Shown here piece after piece: positions 17,843 through 25,947 of a stretch of 64,000 nucleotides of DNA. Each line of letters begins with the position of its first letter. The stretch's first letter is position 1. This stretch comes from Parasphingorhabdus flavimaris (lineage in GTDB: Bacteria; Pseudomonadota; Alphaproteobacteria; Sphingomonadales; Sphingomonadaceae), in assembly GCF_013371215.1 (NCBI RefSeq), contig NZ_JABWMH010000004.1:124001-188000 (forward strand), read 5' to 3'. The notes beneath the pieces are model-generated. The model worked only from the letters and a program-made list of their open reading frames with translations. It ran no database searches and had not been told where the DNA came from. The position numbers were made by a program, and so were the translations under genes.

Positions 17843-18275
17843 CGAGAATATGTTGTTCTAGCGGTCCGGCTTTCGATTCCGGAATGACCTTGCCACGGAT
17901 CGACTGGCCCGCCCTGTGGATCGATTCACGGTCACCGGAGACGAGATAATGCCATGCTGGCAGCGGCAGGTCTCTGGCGCGCATCTTGTAGGCGCAGCTG
18001 TCCGGCAACCAGTCAAATTCTTCCAGCTTGGTGCGGGTCAGCCGGACGCAATCGGGAACGCGGAATTTGCGGTGGCGATAATCACTGCACTGGGCGCTCT
18101 GCAGATCAAGCAATTTGCAGGCGATGTTGGTCATGTAAATCTGACCGTCATCCTCGTCCTCCGCTTTCAGCAGGCAGCATTTGCCGCAGCCGTCGCACAA
18201 GGCCTCCCACTGTCCGCGATCCAGCGATTCAAGCGGTAGTTCCCAGAAGGGTTGCTCGGAGTCTAGCGCACCCAT
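17829..18275 (-). CDS. YcgN/UPF0260 family cysteine cluster protein
   Basis: The protein has 148 residues. A cysteine cluster, CDGCGKCCLLK near residue 28, followed by later cysteines in NIACKLLD, AQCSDY, PDCVRL and DSCAYK, matches the UPF0260 family, thought to bind metal or an iron-sulfur cluster. The function is not established. It overlaps sco upstream (13 bp) and the YgjP-like gene downstream (14 bp), so expression is coupled to a copper-delivery gene. That fits a metal-related role, though this is inference. Confidence 0.88.
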   Translation of the reverse strand: MGALDSEQPFWELPLESLDRGQWEALCDGCGKCCLLKAEDEDDGQIYMTNIACKLLDLQSAQCSDYRHRKFRVPDCVRLTRTKLEEFDWLPDSCAYKMRARDLPLPAWHYLVSGDRESIHRAGQSIRGKVIPESKAGPLEQHILDAQL

Positions 18276-18895
18276 CGGGCAATTTCCGCAGCAACATCCT
18301 GCGGCGTTCCGTCAAAAGGCAATAGCGCCAGTGGCTCTCCGTCCGGTCCGAACAAATAGGCCTGACGGCTATGATCGACGAGATATTCGGTCGCACCTTC
18401 ATCATTGCGGACGTCGTAGATGATCAGATATTTTTCGGCGACTTCCGCGACTTCCTCCGGGGTACCGGTGAGGCCGATGAGTCGCGGGTGAAAGGCGGAA
18501 ACATATTGTTTCAGCACAGCCGGCGTATCGCGTCCGGGATCGACCGATATGAAAATCGGCTGGATTTTGCTCACCAATTCCGGATTTTCTTTTTCAGCCT
18601 GCTTGAGACCGAGCATGATATTGGCAAGATCCACGGGACAGACGTCCGGACAATAGCTGTATCCGAAATAGACGATCCGATATTGGCCCTTGAACTGCGT
18701 GTCCGAGGTTTTGCCACCATCCTGGTTGGTCAGCGTGAAGGGACCGCCGATCCTGGCACCGGCAAGCGGTGGTTCCATGTTTTCGGATCCGCCCCCGCCG
18801 GCGGTCGGGTTGCAGGCTGCCAGGATGGCCAGTAACCCTGCGCCGAGGATCATTTTCGCGATATTTTTGATATTGTTCATTACCCGGCCAGACAT
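18263..18895 (-). CDS. SCO1/SenC family copper chaperone lipoprotein
   Basis: The protein has 210 residues. The signal ends in the lipobox LAAC (Cys about 28). The thioredoxin-like domain has the copper-binding CPDVC (C82, C86) in YFGYSYCPDVCP and the distal histidine in YLVDHSRQAY. SCO proteins deliver copper to the CuA centre of cytochrome c oxidase in the periplasm. An in-frame ATG at 18880 (MNNIKN) is an equally possible start. It is the first gene of the sco-ycgN-ygjP-like unit; no oxidase gene is in view. Confidence 0.9.
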   Translation of the reverse strand: MSGRVMNNIKNIAKMILGAGLLAILAACNPTAGGGGSENMEPPLAGARIGGPFTLTNQDGGKTSDTQFKGQYRIVYFGYSYCPDVCPVDLANIMLGLKQAEKENPELVSKIQPIFISVDPGRDTPAVLKQYVSAFHPRLIGLTGTPEEVAEVAEKYLIIYDVRNDEGATEYLVDHSRQAYLFGPDGEPLALLPFDGTPQDVAAEIARWVR

Positions 18896-18989
18896 GGTCT
18901 GCTAGTTGATCAATTTCAACAGATAATTGATAGACAGGGTTTGCAGCGGATCGACGCAGAGACTCTTCGACGAAAAAATGGGGCCAATA

Positions 18990-19643
18990 ATGTTCAACAA
19001 CCATCTTTCAGCCACGCTTTGGGCCGGTAAACTCGTGCTGGCCCTGCGTTTCGCGGTGCTCGGCGCCGCAGCCATGTCACTATCCGCCCCTGCTTCGGCA
19101 CAATTTTCCGACAGTTATAATTTCCTCAAGGCGGTCAAAGACCGGGACGGCGAGGAAGCGACCAAATATCTCAGCCAGCCGGGTTCGGTGATCGTCAATA
19201 CGCGCGACATCTCGACCGGCGAGACCGCCCTGCATATCGTGGTCGAACGACGCGACAATATCTGGCTCGGCTTTCTGCTGCAAAAGGGGGCCAATCCCAA
19301 TTTGGCGGACAAAGAGGGCATGACCCCTCTGCTTCTGGCGACCCAGCTGCGGTTTGTGGACGGGGTGAGGACCCTGTTGGCCAAGAAGGCCAGGGTGAAT
19401 GACACCAACAAGCAAGGCGAGACCGCCCTTATTCGAGCGGTTCAGCTGCGCGATGCGGAACTGGTCCGTCTGCTTCTGGCCAACGGCGCCGATCCGGACC
19501 GGACCGATACGCTGGCCGGAAAATCGGCGCGCGACTACGCCAGGCAGGACCGCCGGACCGCCGGGATTCTGGCAGAGATTGAAAAGGCGGACGCCGACAA
19601 GAAACCCGAGGCCGAGGGCCGGTTCTTTGGCCCGGAAGGCTGA
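18990..19643 (+). CDS. Secreted ankyrin repeat protein
   Basis: The protein has 217 residues from the ATG at 18990, which has GGGG 8 nt upstream; in-frame ATGs at 18978 and 18927 would lengthen the N-terminus. A signal peptide ends near SAPASAQ. Four ankyrin repeats follow, recognisable by GETALHIVVERRD, GMTPLLLATQL, GETALIRAVQLRD and LANGADPDRTD. The C-terminus is charged. It is a periplasmic protein-protein interaction module; the partner is unknown. It is convergent with mmcB. Confidence 0.8.
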   Translation: MFNNHLSATLWAGKLVLALRFAVLGAAAMSLSAPASAQFSDSYNFLKAVKDRDGEEATKYLSQPGSVIVNTRDISTGETALHIVVERRDNIWLGFLLQKGANPNLADKEGMTPLLLATQLRFVDGVRTLLAKKARVNDTNKQGETALIRAVQLRDAELVRLLLANGADPDRTDTLAGKSARDYARQDRRTAGILAEIEKADADKKPEAEGRFFGPEG

Positions 19644-19653
19644 TATCTGATCC

Positions 19654-20169
19654 CTAGCCGCCGAACTGGTGCAGCGCCGAGTCGGGACTGATCCAGCCGT
19701 CAGAGACCGCGGCACGGCGCATCGCACGGCGGGCCAGGCGCATGGTCTCGGTCTTGCGCCGCGCCGGAGCGAGCGCATTGGTTGCGGCCGGACGGACCAT
19801 TTCCGCATCATAGGCATCGGCGATGATCAGACCGGTGCGTTCGGGCAGGAAATCGGCACCATCGACCGGGGAAGCGTCAAACCCGATTGGCAAGGCCCAG
19901 TAGAACCGGTCGCAATAGTCGAGATATTCCATCCATTTTCCGTCGCCGAGCAGATCACTGCGCGCGACCTTGATCTCGACGATGACGATCTGGCCCTTGG
20001 CATCAATCCCCATCAGATCGGCCCGGCGTTTGTTCCGCAGACTGACTTCCGGCAACACCAGAATATCGTGCCGCAGAAACATCCGGGCGACGCCGCGCGC
20101 GACGGCCTGCGCGCCGGTCAGTGCGTCATGGCCGCTCAGCAGATCGGATGAATCTTCGGTTGTCGTCAT
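19654..20169 (-). CDS. mmcB: MmcB family DNA repair protein
   Basis: The protein has 171 residues. A PD-(D/E)XK nuclease-like core is visible: RRADLMGIDAKGQIVIVEIKVARSDL, then KWMEYLDYCDRFYWALP. This matches MmcB, an alphaproteobacterial DNA-damage protein that in Caulobacter acts with ImuB/DnaE2 mutagenesis functions. The tail is basic. It lies downstream of the sleB-like gene but behind a terminator, so it is transcribed separately. No LexA box was recognised in the 30 bp upstream. Confidence 0.82.
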   Translation of the reverse strand: MTTTEDSSDLLSGHDALTGAQAVARGVARMFLRHDILVLPEVSLRNKRRADLMGIDAKGQIVIVEIKVARSDLLGDGKWMEYLDYCDRFYWALPIGFDASPVDGADFLPERTGLIIADAYDAEMVRPAATNALAPARRKTETMRLARRAMRRAAVSDGWISPDSALHQFGG

Positions 20170-20193
20170 GTCCGTTAGCTAGAACATAAAAAG

Positions 20194-20223
20194 AACAAAA
20201 TAAAGGCCCCCGTGAGGGAGCCT
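20194..20223 (-). terminator. Terminator after the SleB-like gene
   Basis: Minus strand: AGGCTCCC-TCAC-GGGGGCCT hairpin (20223-20204, one mismatch) followed by TTTATTTTGTT. It stands 27 bp past the sleB-like stop and before mmcB. Confidence 0.75.
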
Positions 20224-20249
20224 CTACAAATTCGATATTCTCGCAAGGT

Positions 20250-20957
20250 CTATTGATAAAAGACGTGATTATCGATCGTTGCCAGACGCTTGAGCCGCCA
20301 GCCGGGCGAAACATAACGGGCGTGAAAGAACAACGCGCCCTCGACCGAGCTTTCCCAGCCGTCGTTTACCGCAATCTTGGCGATTGCTACCGCATTGCGC
20401 CAGCTCTGGCGCCCGGTGTGTATGCGAGGCATCTTGCCGCCGCGCACGAAGGAAAACTGGCTGCGCTGATAGACAACGCCGCAAATGCTGTCGGGAAAGC
20501 GCGAAGATGCGACACGGGCAAGAACGACGCGGGCAACAGCCAGCTGGCCTTGCAGCGATTCGCCCTTGGATTCAAAATAGACGGTTCCGGCAAGGCACTG
20601 CATTTCGGCATCGAGCGAACCGTCGACCGATTGCTGGCGCACCAGTTCACGCAGGGTCAGGGCATCATAATTTACAAAATCGACGTCAGCGCCAAAGCCA
20701 CGATCCGTGTCTTCATTGGCGATCTTGTCTGATTCGATAACATCCTGGGGAATTTCAGCGACAACTTCCTGTTGCTCGCCAAATATGATCGTTTGATCTG
20801 ATTCGTCCTCTTCCAGCAGGGCCGGATCGACAAAAATCTCGGTTTCGGGCGTCTCGTCAGATGCTTCCAAAGCGAAGGAGACATCGGTAACCGACAAGGC
20901 CACAACCGTAGTAATGGCAAGCGACAGGGCGCTTGCAGCACGAAAAATTTTGCTCAT
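20250..20957 (-). CDS. SleB-type cell wall hydrolase
   Basis: The protein has 235 residues. The signal peptide ends near VSFALE. An acidic, low-complexity stretch (about 30-95, rich in Glu, Asp and Ile) precedes a hydrolase_2 (SleB) domain from about 115: CLAGTVYFESKGE with the catalytic-type glutamates, GQLAVARVVLARV, FPDSICGVVYQ and QFSF. The C-terminal ALFFHARYVSPGW matches too. SleB domains cleave peptidoglycan; in Gram-negative bacteria they remodel the sacculus. The acidic linker is a notable addition. It is a single-gene unit. Confidence 0.87.
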   Translation of the reverse strand: MSKIFRAASALSLAITTVVALSVTDVSFALEASDETPETEIFVDPALLEEDESDQTIIFGEQQEVVAEIPQDVIESDKIANEDTDRGFGADVDFVNYDALTLRELVRQQSVDGSLDAEMQCLAGTVYFESKGESLQGQLAVARVVLARVASSRFPDSICGVVYQRSQFSFVRGGKMPRIHTGRQSWRNAVAIAKIAVNDGWESSVEGALFFHARYVSPGWRLKRLATIDNHVFYQ

Positions 20958-21017
20958 AAACCTATGTTATTATGCGGTGAGACCAGAGCGAATCGTGACA
21001 TTCCCGTCAAAACCGCC

Positions 21018-21053
21018 AAAAACAGACCCGAAAATCACGGCGTAGGTCTGTTT
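21018..21053 (-). terminator. Terminator after the DUF1491 gene
   Basis: Minus strand: a 9-bp perfect stem AAACAGACC / GGTCTGTTT with a 16-nt loop, ending in a run of five T. It probably ends the hpf-ptsN-thioesterase-DUF1491 series. Confidence 0.65.
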
Positions 21054-21161
21054 CTGTTCCCCCCGTCTGCGTGTTTTCTGCCTGTCATTCACGACCAAGT
21101 CAGCAGCAACCTGCGCATCAAAGTTGAGCGCCAATTATGGTTTTGGGAAATAAAGTCAAGT

Positions 21162-21500
21162 TTACTGACCCATTTGGGCGATGAGCCGTTCCGCATCCGG
21201 GATATCCAGTTCAATTAACCACATATCGGGGTCAAAGCGAAATCTCTGGCTGATATATTCGTACAATTCTTTATTGTTATCAGTAGCTTGAGGCCAGATT
21301 TGCTGCCAGTTGGGCAGGCCGTCCAGCGACGGCATATTCTCCAGCAGCTTAGGGTTTTCGCCCTTTTCGAGGCATTGGATGAGAATGGCACCGGATATCC
21401 GGTCACCCTTTTTCAGCACGGCGCCAAAGCCACCATTTTGACTGACCAGTCTGAGCAGGGACTGGACCTTCATCTCTGCGGAAAGCCGCGGCTCAATCAT
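21162..21500 (-). CDS. DUF1491 family protein
   Basis: The protein has 112 residues from the ATG at 21500 (MIEPRLSAEMKVQSLLRL). That start overlaps the stop of the upstream thioesterase gene by 8 bp and gives the family length. The sequence GGFGAVLKKGDRISGAILIQCLEKG and DPDMWLIELDIPDAERL follows the DUF1491 pattern of alphaproteobacteria. The function is unknown. It is co-transcribed with the thioesterase and possibly ptsN. Confidence 0.85.
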   Translation of the reverse strand: MIEPRLSAEMKVQSLLRLVSQNGGFGAVLKKGDRISGAILIQCLEKGENPKLLENMPSLDGLPNWQQIWPQATDNNKELYEYISQRFRFDPDMWLIELDIPDAERLIAQMGQ

Positions 21501-21972
21501 CCGTCTTGTAGCCCGGCAGCGATGCCAGAGGGATATGCGAGCGCATGAACGTTCCGGTGCCACGCGCTATTTCCTCGCCCTCGCTGTCGACCAGCCGCGC
21601 ATCGGCGACAAATACCCGCCGCTTGCCGCTCACCCAGCGGCCTTCCGCGATCACCGGACCGGATTTGAGCGGCTTGGTGAACAGCAGGTTGAAGGCGGTG
21701 GTCAGGATGAAACGGTCGGAGACCAGACTGTTGGCGGCATAGAAGGCCGCATCGTCGAGCATCTTGAAATAGGCGGTGCCGTGGACGGCCCCGGCTGCGT
21801 GATAATAGCGTTCGTCGACATCGAAGAAGATTCTTGCGGTACCGGCTTCGCCAATTTCGAGACGGGAATCGAACAGCTGGTTGATGGGCGCTTCCGCATA
21901 GAGCCGTTCCAGAGCCCGGAAATGCCCTTGGGCGCCGCCTGTGTCCGCGATCTTGTCGGATTCGTCTGCCAT
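21493..21972 (-). CDS. PaaI-type hotdog thioesterase
   Basis: The protein has 159 residues of the hotdog fold: GAVHGTAYFKMLDDAAFYAANSLV, with HG and the acidic residue of the long helix as in PaaI/YiiD thioesterases, then FNLLFTKPLKSGPVIAEGRWVSGKRRVFVADARLVD. It probably hydrolyses acyl-CoA esters; the substrate is unknown. The spacing to ptsN is 7 bp, so the two are co-transcribed. Confidence 0.85.
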   Translation of the reverse strand: MADESDKIADTGGAQGHFRALERLYAEAPINQLFDSRLEIGEAGTARIFFDVDERYYHAAGAVHGTAYFKMLDDAAFYAANSLVSDRFILTTAFNLLFTKPLKSGPVIAEGRWVSGKRRVFVADARLVDSEGEEIARGTGTFMRSHIPLASLPGYKTDD

Positions 21973-21979
21973 GGTCCGC

Positions 21980-22450
21980 TCAGGCAGCCTGCTGATTGCG
22001 TTGTTTGCTCAGCAAGGCATAGAGGGCGTCCTGACCCGATGCGCCCCGCAACTTGGCCACCATATTGTCGTCCCGCAGGAACCGGGAAATCTCGGCCAGA
22101 GCCTGCAGATGTTCGACTCCCGCCTTTTCCGGCGACAACAGGGCATAGATCAGATCGACCGGCTTGCCATCGTGGGAATCGAAGGCAACCGGTTCGGCGA
22201 GCCGGAGGAAGATACCGGTGCAACCGTCGAGATTGGCCAATTTGGTGTGCGGCAGGGCGATTTCCCTGCCAAATCCGGTAGATCCCAAGGCTTCGCGAGC
22301 GATCAGCCCCGTTTCGATGGTTTTGGCATCGAGCCGGTAGCATTCCTGCCCGATCTCGCCGATCATGCGCAGAATTTCGTCCTTGCTGCCGGCGCCGGGA
22401 CAATCCCTGACGGCAGTGATATCCAATCGAACGGACAAGATAGTCATCAT
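21980..22450 (-). CDS. ptsN: PTS IIA-like nitrogen-regulatory protein PtsN
   Basis: The protein has 156 residues from the ATG at 22450, which has AAGGA 6 nt upstream; upstream in-frame codons are rejected for that reason. The EIIA fold shows GFGREIALPHTKL with the phosphorylatable histidine in LPHTK (about His 70), and DLIYALLSPEKAGVEHLQALAEISRFL. PtsN is the last acceptor of the nitrogen phosphotransferase relay and controls potassium, nitrogen and stringent responses. It lies downstream of hpf as in many proteobacteria, though rpoN is absent here. Confidence 0.92.
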   Translation of the reverse strand: MMTILSVRLDITAVRDCPGAGSKDEILRMIGEIGQECYRLDAKTIETGLIAREALGSTGFGREIALPHTKLANLDGCTGIFLRLAEPVAFDSHDGKPVDLIYALLSPEKAGVEHLQALAEISRFLRDDNMVAKLRGASGQDALYALLSKQRNQQAA

Positions 22451-22574
22451 ATTTTCCTTTTGTCCCGGCGATAATCCGCCAGATCGAGAAATATCTCGAA
22501 ATCTGTACGCCGGAGCGCTTCGGGCCGACTGGCAGAACCACCATTGCCGGCCCCTTAACGGAAATGCGGCCCTA

Positions 22575-23150
22575 TCAGCTGTGCGGTTCGACCCAACCAA
22601 TGGTGCCGTCTCCGCGGCGATAGACCATATTATGGGCACCAGTGCCAGAGTTTTTGAACATCAGCGCGCCGGTGTTGCGCAAATCCATCATCATCACCGC
22701 GGTGGAAACGCTGGTGACCGGGATGTCGGTGCTGGTTTCGGCGATGATCGGGGGGGAGTCGCCATTGACCTCGCTTTCTTCCTCGTCGTCGTCCGACGAT
22801 TCAAACACCCGGTAGGCGGCTTCTTCCTGTTTCGCCGCATATTGCGCCTGAACATGATGGTCGTTGAGTCGACGCATATAGCGGCGCAGCTGCTTTTCAA
22901 CCTTGTCCGCGGCTTTTTCAAAAGCCTGGTGGGCATCACCGGCCTCGGCATCGGCCTTGAGCATCAGGCCCTGCATGACATGATTGACGATATCGCATTT
23001 AAACTGCGAATGCGGTGCCTTGCTCACCGTTACATTGGCTGAAAGTGCCTTGGGAAAATATTTCTGGGCGATCGCGTGCATCCGATCTTCGGCGTGGGTT
23101 TGCAGAGCATCGCCAGTATCAACCTGGTGTCCCGAAACACGAACTTCCAT
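22575..23150 (-). CDS. hpf: Ribosome hibernation promoting factor, long form
   Basis: The protein has 191 residues from MEVRVSGHQVD at 23150; an AGGAGA site 6-11 nt upstream decides this over the ATG at 23168. The N-terminal RaiA/HPF domain (about 1-105) includes HQVDTGDALQTHAEDR and the basic helix KQLRRYMRRLNDHH. An acidic linker (SSDDDEEESE) leads to the C-terminal dimerisation domain (VSTAVMMMDLRNTGALMFKNSGTGAHNMVYRRGDGTIGWVEP). It dimerises 70S ribosomes into inactive 100S particles in stationary phase. It is followed by ptsN 124 bp on. Confidence 0.94.
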   Translation of the reverse strand: MEVRVSGHQVDTGDALQTHAEDRMHAIAQKYFPKALSANVTVSKAPHSQFKCDIVNHVMQGLMLKADAEAGDAHQAFEKAADKVEKQLRRYMRRLNDHHVQAQYAAKQEEAAYRVFESSDDDEEESEVNGDSPPIIAETSTDIPVTSVSTAVMMMDLRNTGALMFKNSGTGAHNMVYRRGDGTIGWVEPHS

Positions 23151-23206
23151 ATTAATTCTCCTCTTCATTTGGTACCGTTACACGATTGTCGGTACGTCTA
23201 AATCCG

Positions 23207-23902
23207 TCAAACCTTTGTCCACAAGGGGCTTTCAATGCCCTCGATGAATTTCTTGTGCCGCGCCAGTTCATCCGCCGATGCATGATGTTCGCGAACCGCC
23301 ATAAAGGGTCTGCGCGGCACCTGCTGAACTATCGGTTTCATATTGGCGGAATCGCCTCCGCCACTGTCTTCGGCCAGCCCCAGGCCGATCTGCCGCCCGC
23401 CGGTCAATTCGATATAAAGCTGGGTCAGCAATTCCGCGTCGAGCAACGCTCCGTGCTTCACCCGGTGGCTGCGGTCGATGCCGTAGCGCGAGCACAGGGC
23501 ATCAAGCGACAATTTGGCACCGGGATGTTTCGATTTGGCGATTGCCAGCGTGTCTATCATGCGAAACCGCGATATCGGTTTATAACCGCACAGGACCAGT
23601 TCGGCGTTGAGAAAATTGAAATCGAACTGGGCATTATGCGCGACCAGATTTGAATCGCCGAGAAAAGCCAGAAGCTCTTCCGCACCTTGTGCGAACAGTT
23701 TCTTGTCGGACAGGAATATGTCGGAGAGCCCGTGCACATTCTCGGCCGCCTTGGGCATCGGTCGCTCGGGATTATAATAGCAGTGGAAGCTGTTGCCGGT
23801 TTCGATCCGGTCGATCATTTCGATGCAGCCGATTTCCACCATCCGGTCTCCAGTTTGTGGATCAAATCCGGTGGTTTCGGTGTCGAAAATTATCTCTCGC
23901 AT
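23207..23902 (-). CDS. dnaQ: DNA polymerase III subunit epsilon
   Basis: A DEDDh proofreading exonuclease of 231 residues. Exo I is FDTETTGFDP (6-15), exo II lies in AHNAQFDFNFL, and exo III is HGALLDAELL. It removes mismatched bases for the replicative polymerase. The last residues (about 170-231) form the tail that binds the alpha subunit. The gene is the end of the ppsR-maf-aroE-coaE-dnaQ minus-strand series beside oriC, 27 bp after coaE. Confidence 0.95.
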   Translation of the reverse strand: MREIIFDTETTGFDPQTGDRMVEIGCIEMIDRIETGNSFHCYYNPERPMPKAAENVHGLSDIFLSDKKLFAQGAEELLAFLGDSNLVAHNAQFDFNFLNAELVLCGYKPISRFRMIDTLAIAKSKHPGAKLSLDALCSRYGIDRSHRVKHGALLDAELLTQLYIELTGGRQIGLGLAEDSGGGDSANMKPIVQQVPRRPFMAVREHHASADELARHKKFIEGIESPLWTKV

Positions 23903-23929
23903 AAGCTCAATATCGGACCGAACTCTGGG

Positions 23930-24538
23930 TTACGCAAGGGATGCTTTCAGTTTTTGAACAAGTTTCTGAACCTGCTGTCGTGTTTCTGCCAGCGGCAGCG
24001 ATGTATCGATCACGGAATCGGCCCGTTTGCGCTTTTCCGCATCCGGCATTTGCAGCGACTTTATCTGTTCAAACCGCTCTTCGGTCATACCCGGACGGGC
24101 CAGAACCCTGGCGCGCTGGTCCTCCGCGCTGGCGGAAACCACGACAATATGATCGATGCCGTCCGCGCCGGATTTCTCGAACAGCAAGGGAATGTCGAAC
24201 AGGACCATCGGCTGGTCCCTGTTGTCCTGCAGAAAGGCCAGCCGCATTTCCCCGACCGCCGGATGAATCAACTGTTCCAGCCGCTTCAGGGCCGCCGGAT
24301 CACCGAGCACCGCGGCTCCCAGTTTCTGCCGGTCGACGCCTTCGCTATTCGTGCATCCCGGGAACATCGATTCGATAGCGTCGACCAGAGCGCCGCCGGG
24401 TCCCTGCAACTGGTGCACCGCGGCATCGGCGTCGAACAGGGGCACATTTTCATCGGCAAACATTTGCGCCACCGTGGACTTGCCCATCCCGATCGAGCCG
24501 GTCAGGCCGATAATATAGGGTCGGTCGCGGACGGTCAT
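23930..24538 (-). CDS. coaE: Dephospho-CoA kinase
   Basis: A P-loop kinase of 202 residues, with Walker A GLTGSIGMGKST at 11-22, then DADAAVHQLQG and the lid region ARVLARPGMTEERF. It does the last step of coenzyme A synthesis, phosphorylating the ribose 3'-OH. Its start overlaps the aroE stop (24535-24538), so translation is coupled. The N-terminal domain is complete and the length is normal. Confidence 0.95.
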   Translation of the reverse strand: MTVRDRPYIIGLTGSIGMGKSTVAQMFADENVPLFDADAAVHQLQGPGGALVDAIESMFPGCTNSEGVDRQKLGAAVLGDPAALKRLEQLIHPAVGEMRLAFLQDNRDQPMVLFDIPLLFEKSGADGIDHIVVVSASAEDQRARVLARPGMTEERFEQIKSLQMPDAEKRKRADSVIDTSLPLAETRQQVQKLVQKLKASLA

Positions 24539-25353
24539 GCGGTCAACAGCTTCCGGAGCTGTTCATCATCTTCCATCGGGGGCGTGGCGCCGAAAAACAG
24601 CTCGAAGGCCAGAGCCGCCTGACCGATCAGCATATCGAGACCATCGACCACCGCCAGATCACGCTTTTTCGCCGCGCGCAGAAGATCGGTTTCAAGCGGG
24701 GCATAGACAAGATCGTAGACCAGGGCATCGGCGGGCAGGGGATCGAGATCGAGTTCCAGCGGCGGCTTGCCGGTCATCCCGAGCGGGCTGGCGTTGATCA
24801 ATATATCGGCCTCCGGCAGGCGCGCATCCATCGGCAGGACGCCGCCTTTCACCGATGCCTGCATCAGCAGGCCGGTCGCCTTCAATCCGCTGCGCGCGAC
24901 AAAGGTTATTTCGCCAATGCCGACCTGTTTCAGGGCGAACAGCACCGCCCGCGCGGCACCCCCCGCTCCAATCACAACCGCATGTTTGCCCGACCAGTCG
25001 CTGTCGGCAATCGGGGCCATGAAACCGGCGGCATCGGTGTTTGTGCCGATCAGACTGCCGTCCTCCTGTCGCACGATGGTGTTCATCGCGCCGATTTTGT
25101 CGCGCACGCCGCCGGGATCGCTCACCAGATCCATGATCGCCAGTTTGTGCGGCAGGGTCACATTGCAGCCGCGCCAGGACGGGTCTGCGCTGCGCTGCGC
25201 AATATAGCCGGTCAAATCGGCGGGAAGGACATGATGGGCCCGATAATCGGCCTCGATCGCCAGCCGTTCGAGCCAGAATTTGTGAATCAGCGGGGATTTG
25301 CTCTGCGCGATCGGATCACCGATCACTTCGGCATAGGGGATATTGGTGGTCAT
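24535..25353 (-). CDS. aroE: Shikimate dehydrogenase
   Basis: The protein has 272 residues. The substrate domain has GDPIAQSKSPLIH and NVTLPHK (the catalytic lysine of the NVT.P.K motif), and the NADP-binding domain has VVIGAGGAARAV. DLVYAPLETDLL and GLDMLIGQAALAFELFFG finish the fold. It reduces 3-dehydroshikimate to shikimate in the aromatic pathway. It overlaps maf at its start (25350-25353) and coaE at its end. Confidence 0.96.
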   Translation of the reverse strand: MTTNIPYAEVIGDPIAQSKSPLIHKFWLERLAIEADYRAHHVLPADLTGYIAQRSADPSWRGCNVTLPHKLAIMDLVSDPGGVRDKIGAMNTIVRQEDGSLIGTNTDAAGFMAPIADSDWSGKHAVVIGAGGAARAVLFALKQVGIGEITFVARSGLKATGLLMQASVKGGVLPMDARLPEADILINASPLGMTGKPPLELDLDPLPADALVYDLVYAPLETDLLRAAKKRDLAVVDGLDMLIGQAALAFELFFGATPPMEDDEQLRKLLTA

Positions 25354-25946
25354 GACGTCAAAATTCCTCTTATGCGAAGATAGTCCAGCAGGTGGAGAAG
25401 CGGCAATCCCATGATCGTGAACTGGCTGCCGCTGATCGCGGAGAACAATTGGGCACCGCGGCCCTCAATCTCGTAACAGCCGACACAGTGGCGGATATTG
25501 TCCCATTCCGTCTCGACATATTGCGCGATGAAAGAGTCACTCAGGTTCCGGACCGAGAGCGTCGCGATATCAACATGACGCCACACCGGACGCCCTTCTT
25601 CGGCGATCACCGCGGCGCTGAACAATTTATGTTTCCTGCCGGACAGCAGCTTGAGATGCGCGATCGCGTCTGCGGGATCGACCGGCTTGTCGAGCATCGT
25701 TCCGTCTTCCAGCGCGAGAACCTGGTCCGCACCCAGCACCAGAGCGGTTCCCGCACGCCGCGACAGCCGGACCGCTTTTGCCTCGGCCAGCGCGTCGGCA
25801 AGATTGCGGGCGGTTATGCCCTCGCTTTTCAGCCCGTCCTTGAGCGATTCCTCGTCGACATTGGGCGCAATCGCCTCGACCGCAACGCCGGCGGCGGTCA
25901 GCATCGCCAGCCGCGCCTGGCTCCTCGACGCCAGTATCACGGGCAT
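25350..25946 (-). CDS. maf: Maf family nucleotide pyrophosphatase
   Basis: The protein has 198 residues from MPVILASRSQARLAML at 25946; the frame is open further but this start fits the family and leaves one base between it and the ppsR stop. Family motifs are ILASRSQAR, GADQVLALEDG, and WDNIRHCVGCYEIEGRGAQLF. Maf proteins hydrolyse non-canonical or house-cleaning nucleotides. It is fully embedded in the ppsR-maf-aroE-coaE series. Confidence 0.9.
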   Translation of the reverse strand: MPVILASRSQARLAMLTAAGVAVEAIAPNVDEESLKDGLKSEGITARNLADALAEAKAVRLSRRAGTALVLGADQVLALEDGTMLDKPVDPADAIAHLKLLSGRKHKLFSAAVIAEEGRPVWRHVDIATLSVRNLSDSFIAQYVETEWDNIRHCVGCYEIEGRGAQLFSAISGSQFTIMGLPLLHLLDYLRIRGILTS

Positions 25947-25947
25947 A

